This document shows positions 16,952 through 23,502 of a DNA stretch of 31,194 bases, in pieces. Under the pieces are notes generated by a model. The model made no database searches. It saw only the letters and a program-made list of their open reading frames with translations, and was not told the DNA's origin. This DNA is from Verminephrobacter eiseniae EF01-2. Lineage in GTDB: Bacteria; Pseudomonadota; Gammaproteobacteria; Burkholderiales; Burkholderiaceae_C. A program made the position numbers and the translations under genes. Every line of letters begins with the position of its first letter. The first letter of the stretch is position 1. The stretch covers positions 1 through 31,194 of the forward strand of contig NC_008771.1 in assembly GCF_000015565.1 (NCBI RefSeq), read 5' to 3'.

Positions 16952-17269
16952 TCAGTTCTCATGGTGCAGCGAGCGGATCATGGCGTCCCGCAGGATGGCA
17001 TTGATGCGTGTCTGGTAGCCCTTGCCCTGTGCCTTTAGCCAAGCCAGAACGTCGGCGTCAACCCGTACCGTGGTGGAGGTCTTCAACGGCTTGTAAAAGG
17101 GATTGCGCACGGCGCTTTTCCAGAACGCATCGGTCAGTGGCGGGATGTCGCTGGTGTCGATCGCGTTGTCTGGCATCTCGGCCAGCGCTTTGATTTCTGC
17201 CTGCTGCGCCGACGTCAGCGGCGGCAGGTTGGCTAGGTCAACTTCATAGCGAACGGTCTTGGTTTTCAT
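16952..17269 (-). CDS. brnA: BrnA-type antitoxin, copy 1
   Basis: The 105-aa protein contains the BrnA family pattern ALAEMPDNAIDTSDIPPLTD and a C-terminal ribbon-helix-helix (TTVRVDADVLAWLKAQGKGY then QTRINAILRDAM). It starts at ATG 17269, overlapping the brnT stop by 26 bases. BrnA neutralises BrnT and represses the shared promoter in characterised pairs. It lies within the integrated small-plasmid segment. Confidence 0.85.
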   Translation of the reverse strand: MKTKTVRYEVDLANLPPLTSAQQAEIKALAEMPDNAIDTSDIPPLTDAFWKSAVRNPFYKPLKTSTTVRVDADVLAWLKAQGKGYQTRINAILRDAMIRSLHHEN

Positions 17270-17561
17270 AGCGGCGTCTCTCAAACGGTTCGGCGCGACG
17301 CGCCGAGATGATGCGAATGACTTCGACGGTGGTTCCGTCCTTTTCGGCCTCTTCCTCCCAAACCGTGTGGGCCACCAGTAGCAACAGATGAGCATCCACC
17401 AAGCCCAGGGTCTGCCAGCGGTACTCGCCACCCTCAATGCGGTCTTGCTCCGCCAGGGCGAACGGATCAGCGAAGGCGCGGACGGCTGTCTCAAAGCTCA
17501 CACGGTGCTTGCTGACATTGGCCAGAGCCTTCACCGGGTCCCATTCAAACCGGATTTTCAT
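17244..17561 (-). CDS. brnT: BrnT-type toxin, copy 1
   Basis: The 105-aa protein starts MKIRFEWDPVKALANVSKHR, the BrnT signature (FEWDxxKAxxNxxKHxVSFE), and ends with the conserved VIRIISARRAEPFERRRYE. BrnT is a RelE-fold ribonuclease toxin. It is slightly longer than usual (about 90-100 aa). Upstream on the minus strand, 17562-17590 is AT-rich and is the likely promoter and operator. Confidence 0.87.
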   Translation of the reverse strand: MKIRFEWDPVKALANVSKHRVSFETAVRAFADPFALAEQDRIEGGEYRWQTLGLVDAHLLLLVAHTVWEEEAEKDGTTVEVIRIISARRAEPFERRRYENQDRSL

Positions 17562-17587
17562 ACAATCATGTTACTACAAATTTGAAT

Positions 17588-17842
17588 TTACGCGCGAGAC
17601 TCTTTCCTACGGCGCAGATCTCCGTGACCCAACAGGGCAGCGTCCTGGTCTTCCTGGTCGGCAACAACCGTTGCCGAGAACGCCGACAGGTGCAGTTTGT
17701 CGCGACGCTCGCCCCAGGCCACGCGGTCATTCACAACATAGGCCGACACGGTGCCAGGGCCGTTGAGCTTCACGACCGAAACCCACCACTCGGCCACAAG
17801 GTCATGCACGGCGTACTGCGCCGTGCGCAGGGAACAGCCCAT
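17588..17842 (-). pseudogene. C-terminal fragment of a winged-helix plasmid replication protein (RepL-like)
   Basis: The minus-strand frame contains CSLRTAQYAVHDLVAEWWVS, which looks like a helix-turn-helix and wing, then SAYVVNDRVAWGERRDKLHLS and a tail to a stop at 17588. This layout resembles the C-terminal half of RepL-like initiators. The N-terminal part is missing, and the fragment abuts the mob fragment head to head, as if a deletion removed both 5' ends. The family call is tentative. Confidence 0.4.
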
Positions 17843-17854
17843 CAACTTTGGCTG

Positions 17855-18109
17855 GGAGGGCAAGGGCGGGATGCCTACTTCAACGACGCTTTGAAGTGGC
17901 TGCGAGAGCGCCACGGCGGCGCCAACGTGGTCTATGCCGGCATCCACCGGGACGAGACGACGCCGCACATGTACGCCTACGTGGTGCCGCTCGATGAGGC
18001 CACCGGGCGGCTGAATGCCCGCAAGTGGCTGGGCGGGGCCAAGGCCCTGAGCGAGATGCAGACCGAGTTCGCTCAGGTCGTGGGGGCACAGCACGGCCTG
18101 GAGCGCGGC
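17855..18109 (+). pseudogene. Central part of a MobV/Pre relaxase
   Basis: The frame includes AYFNDALKWLRERHGGANVV and the metal-binding signature HRDETTPHMYAYVVP, characteristic of MOBV relaxases. The N-terminal 70-80 residues are absent. At 18109 the frame passes from QHGLERG into unrelated sequence, while the expected continuation is found at 16439. Confidence 0.75.
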
Positions 18110-18350
18110 AACAAGGAAGCGCAAGCCCTCGGTTTGGCCTGTTCGCTCGGCCAGCTTGTCCCCTGCGGCTGCACCCAGCTCCGTAAGCGCTGACCTGGTG
18201 CCCCAATCCTTGCCGTCTGTGAGCGCGGCCACCGCTGCGCCACCTACAACGCCACCAAGGGCCAGCGTAGAGGGATGACGCGCCCACGTTCACCGCTGAA
18301 ACATGAACCACGGTGCCGCGCTTGATGTTGGCTTCTGTGAGGGCTTCACC
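18110..18350 (-). pseudogene. N-terminal remnant of the split glycine-zipper gene
   Basis: Minus-strand frames read EALTEANIKRGTVVHVSAVN and then, after a one-base shift in a CCC run near 18267, STLALGGVVGGAAVAALTDG and GAAAGDKLAERTGQTEGLRFLV. The Gly-rich segment is a glycine zipper. No start codon or lipobox precedes it, so the 5' end is also lost. It joins 16316-16438 once the 1671-bp insert is removed. Confidence 0.5.
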
Positions 18351-18392
18351 CCTGCCGTATTATGATATTATCGCGTTTAATGTGTCTGAAAA

Positions 18393-19073
18393 TCAAGCGT
18401 AAGCGGTGTAATTGTCAGGCTTGAAAATCTCGAATCCTGCCACCTTGATGGATTCTTTCTTGTAAGCCCACACGCCCCAGCTACGAACCTTCACGGTGCC
18501 GTTTTCGTTGACACGCTTCACCATCGGTTCACCCTTGAAACGGCCCTGCACTGGCACGCATTCACCTTGCAAAAAGCCTGTCTCCGCTGCCTGCTGGGCC
18601 AGCTCGCGGATTTCTACCGACTGCTTGCCCACCAAGCGCGTGACCTGGTAGTAGTCGTAATTGGTCTGTTCATATCCCCAAGATGACACCAAAACGTCAC
18701 CAACTTCCAAAGAGTGAGGTTGTGACAGCTTCGCGGCCTTCTCTGCCTTGCGCTCGGCCTTGGCAGTGGCACGGCTCACAAGCCCTTTATGCCAAGAGTC
18801 TTGGTAGCGATCGGCGTGCTTGGTGGAGCGGAAGCGGTAGTGAAAATCAGGCTTTGCACGTTTGCCAGAAAAGCCAATCATGTACACCGCCCCGGCCTCT
18901 GTGACTTGCAAAAATGCCACCGCTCCCAATGAATCATCGGTGAATTTCACCTCGTATTTCTGACCCACAAAGGCTTTGCGAAGTGTGTTAACTTCGGCCT
19001 GTTTTGAATTAGAAACTTGCATCGCGTTGCTAGATTCTGAGCCGGATTGTGTATTTGGTTTTGCAGTGTTCAC
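18393..19073 (-). CDS. 226-aa protein of unknown function
   Basis: GTG at 19073 is chosen because AAGGAG lies seven bases upstream; the longer frame to 19316 has no support and crosses the structured tract. The first 40 residues are polar. The rest is soluble and rich in aromatic residues: VYMIGFSGKRAKPDFHYRFR, then DVLVSSWGYEQTNYDYYQV, then RFKGEPMVKRVNENGTVKVR. The middle part resembles small proteins seen on plasmids and phages with no assigned role. No signal peptide or membrane span is seen. It stands alone, divergent from the structured RNA candidate just upstream. Confidence 0.7.
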   Translation of the reverse strand: MNTAKPNTQSGSESSNAMQVSNSKQAEVNTLRKAFVGQKYEVKFTDDSLGAVAFLQVTEAGAVYMIGFSGKRAKPDFHYRFRSTKHADRYQDSWHKGLVSRATAKAERKAEKAAKLSQPHSLEVGDVLVSSWGYEQTNYDYYQVTRLVGKQSVEIRELAQQAAETGFLQGECVPVQGRFKGEPMVKRVNENGTVKVRSWGVWAYKKESIKVAGFEIFKPDNYTAYA

Positions 19074-19096
19074 GCTATGCTCCTTGTGGGTTAAGA

Positions 19097-19565
19097 GGTC
19101 ATCGCCTCGCTGAGTTCGTCGCCGTAAAAAGTGGCATGGAACCCACGAAAGAGAGGGATGTGCGGAACGTGGAATAAATGGAGGGGGGTAGCCCGTAGGG
19201 GGGAACCGTTTATGCCGCGAAAGTCCGCGCAGCTCGAACGTGTGGGTTACGGTGCAACTTGGCGACGAACTCAGCGAGGTGATGACCGGCCACACCGGCG
19301 TGAACCTCGGCAACAAAGCAGGCTACGCCTGCTCACTTCTGTGGCCGCACGGCCACGCAAGCGAAGCGAGAAGCCGCAGGGCGGCAGGGTAGGGCGCGTA
19401 CCCGCGCCTTACCCGCATTCAGGGGGTGGCCGTGCGGCCATGGGGGATGTGCTCGCACGTCCCCCTAGAGCCTCGCCCCGACTGAAGCCCGAATGGGTCG
19501 AGACAGCTTTGCTGGCTCGATGCGTAGCACGATGGCGGGATAGGCTGCCTTGCAGCCGTAGCGTC
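19097..19565 (+). ncRNA. Candidate large structured RNA (about 470 nt)
   Basis: A 27-bp stem pairs 19097-19123 with 19261-19287 (26 Watson-Crick pairs and one G-U). Inside it nest 19129-19136/19253-19260, 19140-19147/19241-19248, 19159-19166/19224-19231 and 19168-19181/19206-19219, leaving a G-rich apical loop. Further hairpins follow at 19317-19333, 19341-19356, 19373-19385, 19387-19414, 19426-19441, 19442-19465, 19504-19514 and 19543-19557. Eight imperfect pairs are G-U on the + strand and would be A-C on the other strand, which favours a + strand transcript. No protein-like frame explains the tract. I did not find a convincing promoter or match it to a known RNA family. Confidence 0.5.
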
Positions 19566-19602
19566 AATTAAAATGACCACTTCTTGAGAGGAAAACGCCA
19601 AA

Positions 19603-19884
19603 GTGAAGCCCAAACTCTATCAAGCCGACAAGGTTGCTGAAGTTGCCAAGACATTGGCCGAAGCGCCTGCCCTACCACCTAAGTTCATACCCCACAGCGA
19701 CACCCTTGCAGAGCTGTCTAAGCACATCAAAGACATGCACTTTCGCAAGAACTACGACGCTCGCCAGATAGCCAACATCTTGAAGGAAAACGGCATCAAA
19801 ACGACGATAAAAGAGGTGCGTAACATGCTCCAAATTGCAAGCAAAAGAGCACCAAAAAATGGTGATAAAAGAAGCTATAATTAG
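19603..19884 (+). CDS. TraK-like small basic protein
   Basis: GTG at 19603, with GAGAGGA upstream, gives 93 aa. The core NYDARQIANILKENGIKTTI plus KEVRNMLQIASKRA matches the helix-turn-helix-like core of the TraK protein at 29836-30189 (QEVIVAELEAHGYKTTLKGF then RNFLYRARIRA). It lacks TraK's C-terminal FEF...DLI tail. It may bind DNA near the adjacent structured tract or compete with TraK at oriT; both ideas are inference. Confidence 0.6.
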   Translation: MKPKLYQADKVAEVAKTLAEAPALPPKFIPHSDTLAELSKHIKDMHFRKNYDARQIANILKENGIKTTIKEVRNMLQIASKRAPKNGDKRSYN

Positions 19885-19907
19885 GCCACTTTCCTAGGCG
19901 TTTTACG

Positions 19908-20087
19908 ATGAAAAAGCACACAAAAACGAGTCTCCTGGTGGTCGCGCTGCTGGCCGTCATCACAGTAGGTTCCCTGAGCGCTTGCCAGTCGCGCCCGCAA
20001 CTCAAGCAGGTTGCGGCTGACGCACCCGACAAGCCAATCAACACCCCGGAAGCCGCCGACCAGCTCAAGAAGAAGTACGAAAAATGA
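19908..20087 (+). CDS. 59-aa lipoprotein
   Basis: The ORF MKKHTKTSLLVVALLAVITV is followed by a lipobox ending in Cys26 (SLSAC). A short polar tail ends DQLKKKYEK. It is 23 bases downstream of the TraK-like gene and probably co-transcribed. The stop overlaps an ATG at 20084 (ATGA) that opens a frame running into the resolvase. Small lipoproteins of this kind are common near plasmid transfer genes; the role is unknown. Confidence 0.6.
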   Translation: MKKHTKTSLLVVALLAVITVGSLSACQSRPQLKQVAADAPDKPINTPEAADQLKKKYEK

Positions 20088-20109
20088 GGCTGGAGAGGGA
20101 TTTGTACGA

Positions 20110-20160
20110 AAAACGGTCGTTTTTCGCATCATGGCCAAGCGCTAAAAGCCTTGGCCTTTT
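20110..20160 (+). repeat. 51-bp inverted repeat, copy 2
   Basis: It is identical to the reverse complement of 15621-15671. Here the palindrome is more complete: 20106-20129 reads TACGAAAAACG-GT-CGTTTTTCGCA, with near-perfect 11-bp arms around a GT centre. It sits about 80 bp upstream of the resolvase start, a usual place for a resolvase or operator site. Confidence 0.9.
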
Positions 20161-20163
20161 TTT
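20133..20163 (+). terminator. Rho-independent terminator
   Basis: GGCCAAG (20133-20139) pairs with CTTGGCC (20150-20156). An inner GCT/AGC stem and an AAA loop complete the hairpin, with one bulged C. Seven T follow (20157-20163). It would end transcription of the TraK-like and lipoprotein genes before the resolvase. Confidence 0.75.
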
Positions 20164-20212
20164 GGCCTTTTGTGTATCTAAACAAGTATCTTTTTCAATG
20201 CATAATAAACGT

Positions 20213-20818
20213 ATGGATAAAAGCACAAACGAAACCAACAGCCTGCGCCTGGGCTATGCCCGCGTGTCCACCGACGACCAGGACATGGCCTTGCAGCTCG
20301 ACGCGCTGGCCAAGGTGCAGTGCGACCGTGTGTTTTCGGAGAAGGTCAGCTCAGGCAAGGCCAGCCGCCCGCAGCTCGAAGAGTGCTTGCGCACCCTTCG
20401 CCGTGGCGACGTGCTCACGGTGTGGCGCTTAGACCGCCTTGGCCGCAGCATGGCCGAGCTGGTGGCCATCGTGAACGACCTGGCTTCGCGTGGCGTGACG
20501 TTCGAGAGCTTGACCGAGCACATCGACACATCGAGCGCATCGGGCAAGTTCACGTTTCACCTGTTTTCTGCGCTGGCCGAGTTCGAGCGCAACACCATCA
20601 GGGAGCGCACCAAAGCGGGCCTTGTGGCTGCACGCGCACGCGGACGCATGGGCGGCAGACCGACCAAGGTCACGCCCAAGGCCAAGCGGGAAATGAAGGC
20701 GCTCTACACGTCGCAAGACGTGTCAGTGAAGGACATTTGCACCAGGTACAGCATTACGCGCTCGACCTTCTACAGGGCGGTTCTTGAACGCGACTACACA
20801 ACCAATGGGGACGCATGA
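20213..20818 (+). CDS. Serine recombinase (resolvase/invertase family)
   Basis: The protein has about 201 aa. The catalytic domain has the nucleophile serine in YARVSTDDQ and the conserved WRLDRLGRSMAELVAIV and EFERNTIRERTKAGL segments. The C-terminal helix-turn-helix follows (SVKDICTRYSITRSTFYRAV). ATG at 20213 is chosen; ATG at 20198 and 20084 are in frame, and the last would make a 244-aa form coupled to the lipoprotein gene. Its stop overlaps the trfA start (ATGA). Such enzymes resolve plasmid dimers or invert DNA. The palindrome at 20106-20129 is the obvious candidate site. Confidence 0.88.
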   Translation: MDKSTNETNSLRLGYARVSTDDQDMALQLDALAKVQCDRVFSEKVSSGKASRPQLEECLRTLRRGDVLTVWRLDRLGRSMAELVAIVNDLASRGVTFESLTEHIDTSSASGKFTFHLFSALAEFERNTIRERTKAGLVAARARGRMGGRPTKVTPKAKREMKALYTSQDVSVKDICTRYSITRSTFYRAVLERDYTTNGDA

Positions 20819-21681
20819 GCAACTTAGAACTGTCATTGGACAACCTTCGCGCCAGGCAGGAGGCCAACGCACAAAAAAGCCTCTTGCGGCAGCTTCAATT
20901 GCCGCTTTGGGCGGAGACGCAGCGCGGAGTGCCAAACAGCTTGCTTCGGTCGGCCCTCTTTGCCGCGATACAGCGCGGCAAGCGCCCTTTCCTCAAGCGC
21001 CAGTTGATGGCCAGCGTTGAAAACGCTTCCATCACGTACACCGGCATTCGCTTGTGCCAGGACTATTTGACGGTGTGGGAATGCCTCGTTCACGTCGCAC
21101 GCGAACAGCAGTTGGGCAACCGCTGCGAAGTCACAACCTACCAGCTCTTGAAGCTCCTGGACAAAAAGGACACCGGGGGCAATCGGCAGGTACTGCGACG
21201 GCAGCTTGCCGAGCTGCAAGCGACCGCCCTAGAGGTTCGCCAAGGGCGCTACACGTACTCGGGCAGCTTGATCGACGAGGCGTATCACGATGAGGAAACG
21301 GGCCGCGCCATCATCGTTTTGAATCAACGCATCGTTGCCCTGTACCAAGGCGATGGATACACAAAGGTTTCTTGGCAGATCAGGCGCGACTTGCGCACCT
21401 CCCTAGCCAAGTGGCTGCATGGGTTCTATGCGACCCACCGCCAGCCCTTCCCCTACACCGTGGCCAAGCTGCATGAGCTGTGCGGCAGCAACGCAAAGTC
21501 ACTAAAGGACTTCGAGGAAAAGACGCTGGCCACGGCCTTGGAAGACTTGGCCACCGTCGCCAAGAGCCACGGCGAGCACTTCCGCTACCTGGTTGAGCGC
21601 TGTCCCGGCGGCAAGTCGCTTGTACACGTCACCCGCAATCCAGACGCCAAGCTACCGTTGAACCCTCAAATCTGTGGATAA
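20815..21681 (+). CDS. trfA: TrfA-type replication initiator (intact copy)
   Basis: The 288-aa protein resembles IncP-1 TrfA: LPLWAETQRGVPNSLLRSALF, RKPFL-type basic segment (RGKRPFLKRQ), ITYTGIRLCQDYLTVWECL, and the second winged helix with SLAKWLHGFYATHRQPFPY. It would bind the iterons just downstream and recruit the host helicase. It is translationally coupled to the resolvase by a 4-bp overlap. Its stop TAA is the end of a DnaA box (TGTGGATAA at 21673-21681). All blocks missing from the second copy (26013-26834) are present here. Confidence 0.9.
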   Translation: MSNLELSLDNLRARQEANAQKSLLRQLQLPLWAETQRGVPNSLLRSALFAAIQRGKRPFLKRQLMASVENASITYTGIRLCQDYLTVWECLVHVAREQQLGNRCEVTTYQLLKLLDKKDTGGNRQVLRRQLAELQATALEVRQGRYTYSGSLIDEAYHDEETGRAIIVLNQRIVALYQGDGYTKVSWQIRRDLRTSLAKWLHGFYATHRQPFPYTVAKLHELCGSNAKSLKDFEEKTLATALEDLATVAKSHGEHFRYLVERCPGGKSLVHVTRNPDAKLPLNPQICG

Positions 21682-21723
21682 CTTGCCATAATCTGTTGAT
21701 AACTTGCCATAATCTGTGGATAA
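21673..21723 (+). other. DnaA boxes and 21-bp direct repeats of oriV
   Basis: TGTGGATAA occurs at 21673-21681 and 21715-21723, and the variant TGTTGATAA at 21694-21702. All are the reverse complement of the DnaA consensus or one base from it. They lie 21 bp apart within a repeated unit that includes ATAACTTGCCATAATCTG. The position directly after trfA and before the iterons supports an origin role. Confidence 0.8.
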
Positions 21724-21726
21724 ATT

Positions 21727-21833
21727 ACCGTCGTAGCATCCGCGCTTTTACCGTCGTAGCATCCGCGCGTACCGTCGTAGCATCCGCACTTTTACCGTCG
21801 TAGCATCCGCGCTTTTACCGTCGTAGCATCCGC
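21727..21833 (+). repeat. Five iterons of the origin
   Basis: ACCGTCGTAGCATCCGC occurs five times without mismatch, at 21727, 21750, 21771, 21794 and 21817. The spacings are 23, 21, 23 and 23 bp, so all sites lie about two helical turns apart on one face of the DNA. Most are followed by GCTTTT. These are the expected TrfA binding sites. No copy of the unit was seen elsewhere in the window. Confidence 0.92.
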
Positions 21834-21888
21834 AGAATTTCGGGCTTGAAGTCGGTTTTTTACGTTATGAATCAACGACTTACAAGCC

Positions 21889-21930
21889 TGTGGATAACTC
21901 CCTAATCTTCTTTAATACTTCTTTTAATAC
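21889..21930 (+). other. Fourth DnaA box and AT-rich unwinding tract
   Basis: TGTGGATAA at 21889-21897 is followed by an AT-rich stretch with two near-copies of CTTCTTTTAATACT (about 21906-21930). Iterons, DnaA box and AT-rich repeats stand in the order usual for iteron origins. Confidence 0.7.
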
Positions 21931-21959
21931 TACGCGCGCGGGTTACGCACAAACCCCCG

Positions 21960-22262
21960 TGGACGTTGAACCCCCTTTCAAGTGTCCCCCCTTCAGGGGG
22001 GAAGAAACGTGGGCTACGCCCACCCCCCAGGGGGCGAAACGCCCCCTCTAAACGCGCTTAGGCGCGTTTCTCACCCCAAAAAGTCCAAAAGACAGTAAAT
22101 CGAGGCCCCCCGCTGGGGGGCACCACAAAGGGCCGCTTTGCGGCTTCTCCCCCCGGCGTCCCGCCCGCGCCCTAGGGGCGCTCCTTGGCGAGGGGCATGC
22201 TGCCCCTCGGCTCCCCTGTGGGCTGCGCCCCCCTACTGTCGGCTGAACGCCGACAGAGGCAC
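21960..22262. repeat. Cluster of about ten short perfect hairpins next to oriV
   Basis: No gene is seen. The tract holds GC-rich inverted repeats with 3-5 nt loops, for example CCCCCC-TTCA-GGGGGG, GTGGGC-TAC-GCCCAC, AGGGGGCG-AAA-CGCCCCCT, AAACGCGC-TTAG-GCGCGTTT, GCCCCCC-GCT-GGGGGGC (22103-22122 region), GCCGC-TTT-GCGGC, CGAGGGGCA-TGC-TGCCCCTCG and TGTCGGC-TGAAC-GCCGACA. Possible roles are single-strand initiation, origin insulation or termination; none is shown. Confidence 0.75.
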
Positions 22263-22396
22263 CCCCTGCATCTGCTCATGAATGGAAAAGGGGGCCTCTC
22301 CTCGAAACACCATCGCAGAACCCACCAGAACGGCGTTTGAGCGGTTTTTTAGAGCTGCCCAGGGGGTAGTGGCTTGCCAAGGCCACCACGGGCGCT

Positions 22397-22802
22397 ATGG
22401 CCGCAAGGGCGACAAACACCAAAACACGCAAGAAACCGGGCGAGGCTCCATCGACCAGGTGGCCACCGGCTGGCCAGACCGCCGCAGAGCTGGCCGAGCA
22501 GAAGAAAGCCATCCAGGCCGCTCCCGCCGAACGCGACCAGGCGCGGTCCGAGCTGGCGACCGTGAAGGCCAAGGCCGAAGCCGCCGCCCAGGAGGCCCAC
22601 CGCGTGGCCGAGCGGCTGACAAAAGCCCAGGGCGAGCGCGACCAGGCGCGAACCCGATGCCGCCGCGACCCGCGAAGAATTGGCGAAAATCAGGGGCCAG
22701 CTTGAGGCATCCGAAGCCTACAAGGCCGAGTTTCTGGGGATGCTCAGCAAGGGCGATCAGTCACAAGCCAAGAAGGGGCTAACCACCAAGAAAGGCGCGT
22801 GA
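22397..22802 (+). pseudogene. KfrA-like coiled-coil gene, truncated and frameshifted
   Basis: From ATG at 22397 the frame reads AAELAEQKKAIQAAPAERDQ and a long Ala/Glu/Arg heptad region typical of KfrA-like plasmid proteins. Near 22650 sense passes to another frame: EELAKIRGQLEASEAYKAEF to a TGA at 22800-22802. The N-terminal DNA-binding domain is absent. It is probably non-functional. Confidence 0.55.
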
Positions 22803-22814
22803 AACGGATAAGTC

Positions 22815-22834
22815 TTGCCTGATTTTTCAGGCAA
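22815..22834 (+). promoter_or_regulatory. Perfect palindrome upstream of trbM
   Basis: TTGCCTGA-TTTT-TCAGGCAA lies 30 bp before the trbM ATG. It could be an operator over the trbM promoter or a weak terminator for the KfrA-like fragment. It is followed by AAAATATC. A GAGAGGAAAAAAG ribosome-binding site precedes the ATG. Confidence 0.45.
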
Positions 22835-22863
22835 AATATCACCATTTTTAGAGAGGAAAAAAG

Positions 22864-23502
22864 ATGAAACTTTCGCGTGTTTTAGCTACATTTTCCGTGT
22901 CGTTTGCCGCCACTTTTTCGAGTGCAGCACACGCGGACGATTGGGGTTGTGAGGTGCTTTTGTGCCTCTCTAACCCTGCTGGCCCAATGGCCGTTTCTCA
23001 GTGTGTTCCGCCCATCAAGCGGCTGTATGCAGCCATCTTCAAGTGGAAGCCTGACCCCTTCCCAACGTGCACCATGGCCACCAGCCAGAACGGCACGCGC
23101 AGCTATGCCAGCGTCGAGTACAACAACTACTACGAACCCTGCCCTGCAGGTACAAGCGCCCTTTCCTCGGGCAGCAATGCCGTGCAAGGCACACCCGCGC
23201 AAGTCCAGGCACAGAACAACGCCGGATGGTGGGGCAATGGCCCCTTTACGAGCTTTTCCGTGGGCATTGGTGACGGTGCTGGCCTCTACCCGAGCGAGGA
23301 CAAGCCACTAGGCAAAAAGGTCTGTGTGGGCAACGCTGTTGGCACTGTGAATGTCACCGTGGGCAGCAATTGGGAGGACCGCACCACCTACCAAGTGGGC
23401 GTTTACGACCGCGTGGCCTTCATTGACCAATCCTTGAATGGCTTCGCCATCAAGGTGTTCATTAACAACAATTTGTACCGCACGATTCGCCCTCAACTTT
23501 AA
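22864..23502 (+). CDS. trbM: TrbM/KikA-family conjugation protein
   Basis: The 212-aa protein has a signal peptide (cut near SSAAHADD). The TrbM-type N-terminal domain includes WGCEVLLCLSNPAGPMAVSQ and CVPPIKRLYAAIFKWKPDPF with paired cysteines. The second half is Gly/Asn-rich and beta-like (TVNVTVGSNWEDRTTYQVGV). TrbM acts in the periplasm and is a small accessory of IncP-type transfer; KikA is its IncN relative. It is far from the virB operon, so it is probably a separately regulated accessory or an acquired gene. Confidence 0.75.
   Translation: MKLSRVLATFSVSFAATFSSAAHADDWGCEVLLCLSNPAGPMAVSQCVPPIKRLYAAIFKWKPDPFPTCTMATSQNGTRSYASVEYNNYYEPCPAGTSALSSGSNAVQGTPAQVQAQNNAGWWGNGPFTSFSVGIGDGAGLYPSEDKPLGKKVCVGNAVGTVNVTVGSNWEDRTTYQVGVYDRVAFIDQSLNGFAIKVFINNNLYRTIRPQL

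Larger units (their letters stand above)
16439..18109 (+). mobile_element. Integrated, circularly permuted remnant of a small MOBV plasmid (1671 bp)
   Basis: The left edge starts with the C-terminal part of a MobV/Pre relaxase (IKGSRAKHERVKRHYG) and the right edge ends with its central part (QHGLERG). Joining 18109 to 16439 restores the continuous reading frame HGLERGIKGSRAKH. Joining 16438 to 18110 restores the host glycine-zipper frame. This is the mark of a circle opened inside its mob gene and inserted without base loss or target duplication. A short shared CAAGG at both edges could have guided crossover. Inside are a BrnT/BrnA pair and a rep remnant. Confidence 0.75.

Noticed and set aside
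16885..16962. A 25-codon ORF after brnA copy 1 that begins MRT..EM, like the ORF after brnA copy 2 (MRTGEEM)
   Set aside because: The likeness is limited to a few residues around the overlapping start and could be chance, so it was not called as a gene.
18393..19316. A 307-aa frame for the unknown gene, starting at 19316
   Set aside because: The first 80 residues are Pro/Ser/Arg-rich antisense of the hairpin tract, and no ribosome-binding site is present. GTG at 19073 with AAGGAG fits much better.
19097..19565. Group II intron or CRISPR array as an explanation of the hairpin tract
   Set aside because: No domain V signature, no intron-encoded protein, and no regular repeat-spacer pattern are present.
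19131..19571. A 146-aa plus-strand ORF in the structured tract
   Set aside because: The Arg/Gly-rich composition follows the hairpins, and no start signal or family resemblance is seen. Pairing explains the sequence better than coding.
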